Source: Aurantiacibacter suaedae
GTDB lineage: Bacteria; Pseudomonadota; Alphaproteobacteria; Sphingomonadales; Sphingomonadaceae
Direction: 5' to 3'
Assembly (NCBI RefSeq): GCF_005434915.1
Contig: NZ_SKCG01000003.1
Span: 248,001 to 312,000, forward strand
DNA: 64,000 nt
The notes beneath the pieces are model-generated. The model searched no databases. It saw nothing but the letters and a program-made list of their open reading frames with translations, and was not told where the DNA came from. The translations under genes and the position numbers were made by a program. The stretch's first letter is position 1. Each line of letters begins with the position of its first letter. Below, one piece after another: positions 1 to 7,662 of the stretch.

Positions 1-80
1 TCGGCCAGAGTGATCGAGTCGGAAAGCTTGGCATTCGGTGCGGCGGCCTGCGCAGCTTCAGGAGCGGACTTGTCGGTCAT
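1..80 (-). CDS. Phage tail assembly chaperone gpE-like, N-terminal part only
   Basis: A reading frame starts with ATG at 80 on the minus strand and runs off the window start after 26 codons (beginning MTDKSAPEAAQ, later KLSDSITLA). Its place directly downstream of sheath and tube is where P2 gene E sits, and the short N-terminus ending in a beta-strand-like stretch fits the tail assembly chaperone family. In P2, E and its frameshift product E+E' help assemble the tail around the tape measure. The identification rests mainly on position. Confidence 0.55.
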   Translation of the reverse strand, partial: MTDKSAPEAAQAAAPNAKLSDSITLA

Positions 81-168
81 CGGTGTTCCTTCGAGGTTGA
101 GCGGATCGGTTCTCCGCCCCGGCGCGTCCGCTCGATGCACGCCGGGGCGAAGCTGGAATGGGCAGAGG

Positions 169-678
169 TCAGATGCCGAGCGCCGCGCGCTGGGCGGCAA
201 GGCGATCGATGCCGTTCACGATGAAGAGGAGGTTCATCTCGTCCTTCTCGATCAGCACGCGGCCATCGACGATCAGCTTGTAGTAGCTGCAGATCGTCTT
301 GATGGTCTGCTCGGTATCATCGCCGGGCTTGCCGGTGCCGGGGTCGATCTCCTGATGGCGGCCACGCACCACGATCTCGACCGACTTGTATTGGCCGCTC
401 GCATCGTCCTGATAGGCACCGATCCAGCGCAGCAGCAGGGCGTCATGGGTGGTGGCGCCGAACTGGCCGAAGATCTGCTCGATTAGGCCGCCGGCCTTCC
501 ACTCGAACTCGATGGTTTCGCCACCCATGTCGATCTGAACCTCGGCATCCATGCCGCCGCCGCGGTAACCTTCGAACTTGCGCGCCAGCTTCGGGATCGA
601 AACCTCGGGGCAAAGGCCGAGATAGCTCACGCCATCGTTGGAAAGGGTCATGTTCTTGAGCTTGGAAGGCAGGGCCAT
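169..678 (-). CDS. Phage major tail tube protein (P2 gpFII-like)
   Basis: This 169-residue protein has the length and N-terminus (MALPSKLKNMTLSND) typical of P2-type tail tube proteins. These form the inner tube of the contractile tail through which DNA passes. The strand-rich middle with paired Gly and charged residues fits the tube fold. It lies 42 bases downstream of the sheath gene and upstream of the gpE-like gene, the order found in P2. The start is the first ATG of the frame and is preceded by a purine-rich stretch. Confidence 0.9.
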   Translation of the reverse strand: MALPSKLKNMTLSNDGVSYLGLCPEVSIPKLARKFEGYRGGGMDAEVQIDMGGETIEFEWKAGGLIEQIFGQFGATTHDALLLRWIGAYQDDASGQYKSVEIVVRGRHQEIDPGTGKPGDDTEQTIKTICSYYKLIVDGRVLIEKDEMNLLFIVNGIDRLAAQRAALGI

Positions 679-720
679 CGAGACTTACTCCAGTGAGAGG
701 GAAGGGCACGGGCGGCCCGG

Positions 721-1854
721 TCAGGCGGCGAGCAGCTGGGCGTAGAAGCTGTCGGTGATCCGCTGGTTGAGCGTGATCGCCTCGGCCGGAGCGCAGGGCG
801 TGAAGCTGTAATCGAACACCAGCTTGCCGGCGGCGATGTCGGCCGGAGGGTTATCGCTGTCGCGGAAGATCGCCTCGGCCCCGATGATCCGGCCCTGCGC
901 CAGCAGCGCGCGGAACTTGGCGTTGATGGTTTCGAGGATGTCGCGGATCAGGCCCTTGGTGATCGGCTTGTCGATCGCCCAGGTGAGCCCTTCCGCGATC
1001 GTATCCTGCAGCACCTGCGCGGTGCGCACTGCTGTCTCGAAGGCAAACAGCGGTTCGTCGCTGCAGGTGCGGTTGCCCCAGAAGCGGAAACCGTCGAGCC
1101 GGGCGAGGGTGGTGACCTCGGCATCGTTGAGGATCCCGGCGTCGGTGGTTTCGCTGGCGAGGATCGAGAAGCTGATGCCGCGATCGATGCCGGTTACGCC
1201 ATCGATGGCCACGTTGCTCAGCGACTTGTGCCAGCCCGTCTCGGTATCGATCCGGGCGCGCAGCCCCATGGCGCGCGCCACTGCGCTGCCGGGGAAATCA
1301 CTGAACTCGGGCCAGATCAGCATCAGCTCACGCGCGGCGAAGTTCTGGCGATAGCCGGTCACCTCGGCAACGGTGTCGCCCACGGCAGCCGCATAGGCGA
1401 AGGCACGCAGCTCACGGGCAATGGCTGCAAGCTTGGTGGTAACGGCCTGGCTATCATGCCCCGGCGCGCCAATGATACGCGGGCGCAGGCCCAGCAGCGA
1501 TTCCGCATCGAGCAGCGCCTGCAGCCCGGTGCGCGTGCCTTCGGCGGTTACGGTGCCGATCACGTTGGTGTCGGTCGCGTCGGCGTCCGCGCCTTCCTCG
1601 ACGCGAACCACGATCACCGGCGGGCTCGCCTGATCGGCAATGGCAGTGAGCACCTTCGCCAGTGTGCCGGTGGAGCCAGCCTTGCCGATCGCGCGGCTGA
1701 CATCGGAGAGCAGCACCGGGGTATCGAGCGGGAACACCGCAGCGTCGGCATCGCTGGCGGTGGCGACCAGGCCGATCACCGAGGTGGCGACATCGGCGAT
1801 CGGGCGCGCGCCCGCGCTGATCTCGTTGACCGTGATTCCGTGATAGTAGGGCAT
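721..1854 (-). CDS. Phage tail sheath protein (P2 gpFI-like)
   Basis: The 377-residue protein begins MPYYHGITVNEIS, the characteristic opening of P2-type contractile sheath subunits, and keeps the family pattern of an N-terminal Ala/Val-rich segment and a C-terminal domain with repeated beta-strands. Sheath subunits polymerise around the tube and contract to drive it through the envelope. The frame is open upstream to 2016, but that extension overlaps gene W and looks nothing like a sheath, so the start is placed at 1854. Only 29 bases separate it from W, so V-W-FI-FII-E is probably one transcript. Confidence 0.93.
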   Translation of the reverse strand: MPYYHGITVNEISAGARPIADVATSVIGLVATASDADAAVFPLDTPVLLSDVSRAIGKAGSTGTLAKVLTAIADQASPPVIVVRVEEGADADATDTNVIGTVTAEGTRTGLQALLDAESLLGLRPRIIGAPGHDSQAVTTKLAAIARELRAFAYAAAVGDTVAEVTGYRQNFAARELMLIWPEFSDFPGSAVARAMGLRARIDTETGWHKSLSNVAIDGVTGIDRGISFSILASETTDAGILNDAEVTTLARLDGFRFWGNRTCSDEPLFAFETAVRTAQVLQDTIAEGLTWAIDKPITKGLIRDILETINAKFRALLAQGRIIGAEAIFRDSDNPPADIAAGKLVFDYSFTPCAPAEAITLNQRITDSFYAQLLAA

Positions 1855-1883
1855 GCCTCGGGCCTTTCTGGTGAAGTCGGTAG

Positions 1884-2222
1884 TTAGAGCGGGATCGAAA
1901 GCTGCAGCCGCTGATTGGCCGGAACGTCGGTGCGCCGCCCGGTCAGCGAGGCGGTGACCCGGCCAGCGCCATCGACGGCGAGTGCCACCTTCTCGAGCTG
2001 CAGACGCGGCTCCCACCGGCGCAGCGCCCCGGCGATGGCAGCAATGAACAGCAGGCGCGTGGCAGCGCTGAGCGGCGCGTCGACCAGCTCGAACAGGCGC
2101 GAGCCATAGTCGCGCAGCATCAGGCGGGTGCCGATCGGCGTAGTGAGGATATCGGCGATCGACTGCGCGATATGCGCTTCGCCGGTCAGTGCGGCGCCGG
2201 TCTGTTTGCTCATGCCGGTCAT
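1884..2222 (-). CDS. Baseplate wedge protein (P2 gpW, gp25 family)
   Basis: The 112-residue protein belongs to the GPW/gp25 family. It shows the central motif around TTPIGTRLMLRDYGSRL, in which a conserved Pro-x-Gly-x-Arg and RDYGSRLFEL segment mark the lysozyme-like fold. In P2 it is a baseplate wedge part that joins the sheath to the baseplate. Its ATG overlaps the stop of gene V (ATGA), implying translational coupling. An internal ATG nine bases downstream is an alternative start. Confidence 0.92.
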   Translation of the reverse strand: MTGMSKQTGAALTGEAHIAQSIADILTTPIGTRLMLRDYGSRLFELVDAPLSAATRLLFIAAIAGALRRWEPRLQLEKVALAVDGAGRVTASLTGRRTDVPANQRLQLSIPL

Positions 2223-2746
2223 TGCGGCTTGCCCGTAAGCGCCGAGCCAGCAGCGACGCCGCCGTGCTTGTGATCCTTCAGGCTGACGCTCGCGCCGACC
2301 ACGTCGGTTTCGGCGGTCATCGTGCCAGTGACGCTCGCATCGCCCTCAATCGAGACATGGCCGGTGATTGCAACATTTCCCTCGATCGTCACATCACCCG
2401 GCGCGGTGATCGTGAGGCCATCTTCGGTAAGCGTGATCACCAGGCCGGCCGCGCCGTGGATCTGGTGCGAGGCGTCGCTTGCGGGCGCCGGGGCGGCCGA
2501 GGAATAGAGCCCGCGCACGATCACGCCAGCAGCGATGTCTGCCTCTGGGCACAGCAACAGCACCTGCTCGCCAGCGGAGGGTGGGGACCAGGAGCGAAAA
2601 GCGCCTGCCCATTCAAGCCAGGGCAGGGGCGGAGAAGTCAGGTCACCGGCGCGGAAGACAGCCGTTGCCGCAGCAAGATCGACGCTATTGATCGTGCCCA
2701 GGCGGATCAGGTCGCCGATGCGGCCGTGGATGTCGCTTTCTTCCAT
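2219..2746 (-). CDS. Baseplate spike protein (P2 gpV-like)
   Basis: This 175-residue protein has an OB-like N-terminal half (SWSPPSAGEQVLLLCPEAD) and a C-terminal run of short repeats (ITAPGDVTIEG, VAITGHVSIEG) that would form a trimeric beta-helix. It ends near DHKHGG. In P2 gpV a C-terminal His-x-His from each chain binds an iron ion at the needle tip, and the HKH here fits that role. The protein is the membrane-piercing spike. It is the first gene of the V-W-FI-FII operon and lies about 45 bases downstream of one copy of the late palindrome. Confidence 0.92.
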   Translation of the reverse strand: MEESDIHGRIGDLIRLGTINSVDLAAATAVFRAGDLTSPPLPWLEWAGAFRSWSPPSAGEQVLLLCPEADIAAGVIVRGLYSSAAPAPASDASHQIHGAAGLVITLTEDGLTITAPGDVTIEGNVAITGHVSIEGDASVTGTMTAETDVVGASVSLKDHKHGGVAAGSALTGKPQ

Positions 2747-3589
2747 GGCCGCAGCATCGCGCTAGCGGGGCAGGGCAGCCACGGCGTGCGCTTGTAGTGT
2801 GGGCCATAACAAGCGGCGGTGATGGCCGCGTGGTCCAGTGATATAGCTTCCGCCGATGACGGCTTTGCGCCCCATCTCGGTCATTGGAGAGGTCTGCGTC
2901 TTGGCCCGAAAGCTGCCGTTTAGCCGAAGCAGGTCCGATAGCTGCTTTGCACCCCAGTTTCGGCCGTACGATCACTAGCGGCCTGCTCTCAGCCCCTGCC
3001 ATTCGTTCAGGTGACACAAGAAAGTTCAGCACTCGCCCCAGATCCATTTATTCTGACGGTCTAGTTGGGAGTGGAGTTTGAAACGATCAGGGAGGTGGTC
3101 GGAACTGACTAGCTTGGGCACGGCCTTGACTGTGATCATTCGGCAAAGTGTGCTTGTAGTTGCGGACAGCAATTGTTCATGACTAGGAGGGCCGAACGGG
3201 TCAATCCCGTCTTATGGAGATTTCTCAAGACCAGCCGATCGTAGAAGTAAGAGCGGGCAAGGTGCGGGGGCGCTCATCGGGGATGTTTGAATGCTAGAAT
3301 TCGGCAACGGGACATTGAAGTTCCTCCGCAATTACAACTCGGACGTAATACTTGGTCTGCACTAGAACAGAAATGTCATCAGGGAAATCTCTCCGTCAAT
3401 TCCTTGCAGCGGCAGGCGCTTTCTTCCATGCCGTTGACAAATCAGGCTGGAAAGGAATTTTCGGAAGAATCCCTTCGGTCCCGCGATTGTGAAACTGGCG
3501 CCACAACGACCGCCCGGTACCGACACCGACTTTACAAGTACTTCCAACCATGTAGGTTGAAGCATATTCAAGCAATGGGGGTTGCGCGG
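2747..3589. other. Gene-poor stretch between gene V and the subtilase gene
   Basis: Apart from the palindrome at 2791-2813, these 843 bases hold no gene I can support. The base composition looks more AT-rich and less codon-structured than the neighbours. A frame open from 3287 joins the subtilase gene, but its first 101 codons encode nothing recognisable and lack a good ribosome site. The stretch probably holds the subtilase promoter and one border of the cargo insertion. Confidence 0.5.
2791..2813 (-). promoter_or_regulatory. Late-promoter palindrome, copy 1 (upstream of V operon)
   Basis: On the minus strand this site reads TTATGG-N6-CTACAA inside a longer matching block. Over 23 positions it differs from the copy at 10950-10972 at only three bases. 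It lies 45 bases before the V start codon. Position and conservation suggest a binding site for a phage late activator comparable to P2 Ogr. P2 sites are usually described with a wider dyad spacing, so the protein may differ. Confidence 0.65.
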
Positions 3590-6500
3590 ATGAACTTCTC
3601 GAACCTGACGAGACTACTCGTGGCGGTTTTTTATGCCGGTTTTCTCGTCGCTTGCAATCCCGAAATTGACCGTATCGTTCCGCTTTACAGTGTGCCGGAA
3701 GGTGGCGGCGAAATTTCAATAGAGGGCGATAATCTCGACAAGCCAGCCACACTCGTGCTCGCCGATGATCAGCTAGAAATCCTATCACAGGATAAGAAAC
3801 GGATCGTTGCGGCCATTGCCCCGGGTAAGGTCGGACAAACGCAACTGACAGTTTCGGTCGGCAAGACTTTCACCGAAACGCACCCGTTCAAATACGTTTT
3901 CATCCGGATCGTGACAGTCGACGATGCGCGGGACGGCGAGGCACTTGCACGCGCTTCCCTAGTCGATCGCAAGGACGCTGTACTCGCCACGGTCCGGCCA
4001 CTAGGGGTCGAACTGATCTCCGACCAACCCGATCTTCCGACTATGGTGCTGGGCGCACCGTCGCTGGAAGCGCTACAGGCAATTGAGACGCACCCACAAG
4101 TGAAAGGGTTCGATAGCCCGCGGCCGATCCGCACTGACGCGACCGAAAGCCTGCCGATCATCAACCATGTCGAAGCGATGCGCCTTTCCGACCTCGTCGG
4201 TCCGAATCCCGGCATCGGCACCAGTGTGCTGGTCCTCGATACCGGGATCGACTGGCGCAACCCCTTCTTCAACTGCCGTACTCTGACCTCGCCGGAGTGC
4301 CGGGTCGCGGCGATGGTCGAATTCGGCCCCGACGACGGGCGGGCGGAAGACGGTACGTTTCACGGTACGAATGTATCCGCGATCGTCCTGTCGGTGGCGC
4401 GTAACACCAAGGTTATCGGCGGCGACGTCATCGGCCCGGCCACTGATTCCTCGATGATTGCAGAAGCGGTGCAATGGGCAGTCGAAAATCGCGACACCTA
4501 CAATATCGCGGCGATCAACATGAGCATCAGCGTACCGGGAACCGAGAGTACGGGGCCGTGCTACAACGACCCGATCGCCGCAGCGATCAGATACGCACGC
4601 TACAACGGGATCGTCGTCGCGACCTCGACTAGCAACGACTTCCTCTCTGACCGGATGCCGACCCCGGCGTGTTCTCCGCTGTCGGTGCGCGTCGGCGCAA
4701 CGGGCGATGCGGGAGACACTCTCGACAAGGAAATGGATTTTTCGAACGCCTGGGCCAACGCTTTCATGGTTGCGCCGGGTAGCTTCATTACGGCCGGCGG
4801 GCATACGATGCAGGGGACCAGCCAGGCCTCCCCCCACGTCGCCGGCGCTGCAGCAATCATGCGCGCCGCCTTTCCCGACGCGTCGACTGAATTCATCGCC
4901 AACCGGCTTCAATATACCGGGCCACTGATCGAATCGAAAAACGAACGCGCCGGGCCGCGGCGACTGGACCTTTATGCCGCATTGGTCGACCATACTTTCC
5001 GGCCGGCGCCGATGCCGCCGCATTACGAATGGACCTGGACGGGAACCCGCGACAGCACGCGCCGTCCGGTATCAGACAGGCCGAAGCTGAAGGTCAAAAT
5101 CAACCCCAGGTATGTTGCCGATCTCAACACCGGGCTGGAGTGGGTCGTGGTGTCGGAGGATCACCTTCCCGAGCCTGCCGAAATCCGGACAGCGCAGGGC
5201 ATTTGTCGTAGGGTGCTGGGGCCGGCGCATTACCGGCTGCCGACCAGGTCTGAACTCATGACTCTGTGGGATTGGGAAGCACCGCGATCAAGCCGGCTAA
5301 ACGTGCCGGAGTTGGGGGCGGTAGCAGAGGGCAATTTCTGGACCATGTCTCCGGCGGACGACTATGACGAGGATGGTTTCTTCGTATGGACCGGCGAGGA
5401 CGGATATTTGTATCGCGAAACCGCGATCATTCCCGATTTCGCGCGCACGCCGAAAAACGTAGCGCTGTGTGTCAGCTCCACCTTCCTCGTCCCGCGCGAG
5501 GTACCCGAACGGCACTTTACCGACGAGGGTGGCTGGGTTCACGACACCGCCTCAGGCCTGCGCTGGCTCAAGAAAACCGCCCCGCACCAGACCTTCGCCG
5601 AAGCGACCGACTGGTGTGCCGCGCGCACTGATGGAGGCAAGCACTGGCGGCTGCCGTCTGCGCGCGAGGCGATGTCGATCGTCGACGTCGTCGAGCGCGA
5701 CGGCTCCTATATCGACAGGTCGCTGTTCGGCGAGGAGGAACCGCGCGTCACGATGAGCGATTTTCCGAGCGATCCGGGTAGCGCCTCTCCCTACGAATGG
5801 TGGTACTTGGACGAACGACATGGTCGCCTGCTGCAGGGCGGGGGTTCAGGGCACGTGCGCTGCGTCGAAAACCTCGATCCGGCGGCAAGCCACGATGGTG
5901 TGCATGTCGGCGATGTCGAAATTATTGGCGACGACGCCGACGAAGATTACCAACGCTTCAAGCGCAGCGGGTTTAGGGAGATTCACGGCGACCTGCTGAT
6001 CAACGCGCCCGAACTACCGCGGGTCCTGTTGCAGCGACTCGAAAGGGTCGACGGCAATGTCGTCATCAGCAATCTCGACAAGGCCGATTTCGTTGCGTTG
6101 CCGTTCCTCTCCGAGGTGACGGGCAATGTCGAAATCGTAAAGACCAATGCCCGGGAGATCGACCTGCGGCGGCTCAAGATCGTCGCGGGAAACTTCGTGC
6201 TGGATGAAAACCGCGAGCTCGGCGTCGATCAGTCGAGCGGCACGAATGGCGACGGCCTCGATGCTCCGATCCAGTTGCGCAACCTCCAGGCGATAGGCGG
6301 CGAGCTGAGAATCCATCGCAATGCCAAGCTTAAGTCCTTCGGTTTCAACCAGCTGCGAAGCGTGGGACACGACTTGGAGGTGTCCTCGAACAACAGTCTT
6401 GAGCGGTTCGGGTTCTTCATCCGGACGATCGGCGACAACTGCCCGCAGGTCGGTTCGTGCGGCAGCCTGTGGGTCAGTGGCAACCCTGTCATGGGCAATT

Positions 6501-6784
6501 TCACGATGACCGCGCTCGAGAAAATTCGCTGGGGACTGGATGTTCAGGCGAATCGGAATCTTGAATTCTATTCGGCGGTCGCCGAAATGAACGGGCTGTA
6601 TCGCGTCGAAGGAAACCCGTCGCTTTGCGCCTACGACCGCGTGGATGGGGGGCTGCGGGCAAGCTTAAATCGGCGGATCATGTCCGAAATCTCGGTGACG
6701 CGCAACAAGCTTGACACAGTTTACAAGCGATGCAGCAGCCGCTGCCCGAACGAGGATCGTTGCGATCTCTGGCCTAGTCCCTGA
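3590..6784 (+). CDS. Prophage-borne multidomain subtilisin-family lipoprotein
   Basis: This predicted 1064-residue protein starts with a lipoprotein signal (FLVAC, Cys22, Asn at +2, suggesting the outer membrane). An IPT/TIG-like beta domain follows (about 25-110), then a propeptide-like segment, then an S8 subtilase domain with Asp217 (VLDTGID), His258 (TFHGTN) and Ser411 (GTSQASPHVAG). After it come two DUF1566/Lcl_C-like domains (about 505-630 and 640-765, with TGLEW, YRLPTRSEL and GLRWL, WRLPSAREA), a run of beta repeats like a receptor L domain (about 790-1030) and a Cys-rich tail. ATG 3590 has GGGGG eight bases upstream; ATG 3575 and an upstream start at 3287 are weaker. It is on the strand opposite to the flanking tail genes and looks like cargo, not a virion part. 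Confidence 0.85.
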   Translation: MNFSNLTRLLVAVFYAGFLVACNPEIDRIVPLYSVPEGGGEISIEGDNLDKPATLVLADDQLEILSQDKKRIVAAIAPGKVGQTQLTVSVGKTFTETHPFKYVFIRIVTVDDARDGEALARASLVDRKDAVLATVRPLGVELISDQPDLPTMVLGAPSLEALQAIETHPQVKGFDSPRPIRTDATESLPIINHVEAMRLSDLVGPNPGIGTSVLVLDTGIDWRNPFFNCRTLTSPECRVAAMVEFGPDDGRAEDGTFHGTNVSAIVLSVARNTKVIGGDVIGPATDSSMIAEAVQWAVENRDTYNIAAINMSISVPGTESTGPCYNDPIAAAIRYARYNGIVVATSTSNDFLSDRMPTPACSPLSVRVGATGDAGDTLDKEMDFSNAWANAFMVAPGSFITAGGHTMQGTSQASPHVAGAAAIMRAAFPDASTEFIANRLQYTGPLIESKNERAGPRRLDLYAALVDHTFRPAPMPPHYEWTWTGTRDSTRRPVSDRPKLKVKINPRYVADLNTGLEWVVVSEDHLPEPAEIRTAQGICRRVLGPAHYRLPTRSELMTLWDWEAPRSSRLNVPELGAVAEGNFWTMSPADDYDEDGFFVWTGEDGYLYRETAIIPDFARTPKNVALCVSSTFLVPREVPERHFTDEGGWVHDTASGLRWLKKTAPHQTFAEATDWCAARTDGGKHWRLPSAREAMSIVDVVERDGSYIDRSLFGEEEPRVTMSDFPSDPGSASPYEWWYLDERHGRLLQGGGSGHVRCVENLDPAASHDGVHVGDVEIIGDDADEDYQRFKRSGFREIHGDLLINAPELPRVLLQRLERVDGNVVISNLDKADFVALPFLSEVTGNVEIVKTNAREIDLRRLKIVAGNFVLDENRELGVDQSSGTNGDGLDAPIQLRNLQAIGGELRIHRNAKLKSFGFNQLRSVGHDLEVSSNNSLERFGFFIRTIGDNCPQVGSCGSLWVSGNPVMGNFTMTALEKIRWGLDVQANRNLEFYSAVAEMNGLYRVEGNPSLCAYDRVDGGLRASLNRRIMSEISVTRNKLDTVYKRCSSRCPNEDRCDLWPSP

Positions 6785-6964
6785 CTATTGCTTCGAACGC
6801 GCAGACCCGCAGATCAAGTGCGCTGAAAGTCAAGTCAGAGGTAGCGGCGGTAGTGTCGAGGTTACGAGACCTACGAATTTTGAAATTGCGGATGATAGTC
6901 CGCTTCAATCAGCTGCCGAACCGAAACCGGACCGTCTGCAATCGGCCCAACTACAGTCGCTCGG

Positions 6965-7192
6965 CTACGGCGCAGCATTCGCCTCAGGTGGCTCGGCGAA
7001 GAGCCCAATTGCAATCTTGTGCTCGACGCCGCGCGCCACGTCATCGACCCGTGCTGCGGTCGCTGTCTTGTCGTAACCGCCATTCTCGGTGAGGCAGGCG
7101 TTGACCGGGCGCCGATGGGTAATGCCTTCATGGTCGAAGGTCACCAGCACGGTGCCGGTTGCGCTGTCGAATTTGCCGATAGTGATCTTCAT
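6965..7192 (-). CDS. Small conserved phage protein of unknown function
   Basis: This 75-residue frame starts MKITIGKFDSATGTV and reads like a compact beta-strand protein (TVLVTFDHEGITHRRPVNA). It closes the J-I-H-G series on the minus strand, 26 bases after the tail fibre assembly gene, with phage-like codon use. I do not recognise a family. Its placement suggests a fibre-related or accessory role, but nothing in the sequence shows this. Confidence 0.6.
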   Translation of the reverse strand: MKITIGKFDSATGTVLVTFDHEGITHRRPVNACLTENGGYDKTATAARVDDVARGVEHKIAIGLFAEPPEANAAP

Positions 7193-7218
7193 GCGGACGG
7201 TCCTTGTTGCGGAAGGTG

Positions 7219-7650
7219 TCAGTCGAATTCGGGCCAGAGCGGGCTGCCTTCGATCATGAAGGCATCGAGATCGGCGGCGCTGGTCTCATCGAGCAGCTCG
7301 CCGATCCGGTCGCTCGCGGCCCGGATGGCATCGATCCGCTCGAACCGGCGCGCGCCTTCTTCACTCGGTTCGCGCTGGTCGTTGCTCTGTCGCCAGAGCG
7401 GGCTGATCTGCACAATCCTTCGGCCTGCTTCGCTCTTGATCGCCTCGTGCAGTGCGGCCCGTCGCTCGGCCGCCGGGGGGCGGCGCAGGGTGGGCCTGCC
7501 ATCGTTGTCAGGCATGATCGTGGCACCCTCGCTTTGCCCGGCGAGCAGCCGGGCGTGAAGCGCTTGCGTGATGGCGACGGCATCGTCGGGGATGGCATCG
7601 CCATGAAAAGCCGGATCGTAGAACCCGTTGGTTGACGCTGCATAGAACAT
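7219..7650 (-). CDS. Tail fibre assembly protein (gpG-like position)
   Basis: The 143-residue protein opens MFYAASTNGFYDPAFHGD with DDAVAIT shortly after, the signature of the Caudovirales tail fibre assembly family, in which a conserved Phe-Tyr region precedes an Ile-Pro-Asp-Asp-Ala motif. Such proteins help fold and attach the fibres. The C-terminal half is charged and helical, probably coiled. It follows the fibre gene by 12 bases in the same operon, as G follows H in P2. Confidence 0.8.
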   Translation of the reverse strand: MFYAASTNGFYDPAFHGDAIPDDAVAITQALHARLLAGQSEGATIMPDNDGRPTLRRPPAAERRAALHEAIKSEAGRRIVQISPLWRQSNDQREPSEEGARRFERIDAIRAASDRIGELLDETSAADLDAFMIEGSPLWPEFD

Positions 7651-7662
7651 GGTAACTTGCCC

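Noticed and set aside
3287-3589. N-terminal extension of the subtilase
   Set aside because: The 101 codons before the lipoprotein signal encode nothing like a signal or domain and would hide the lipobox.
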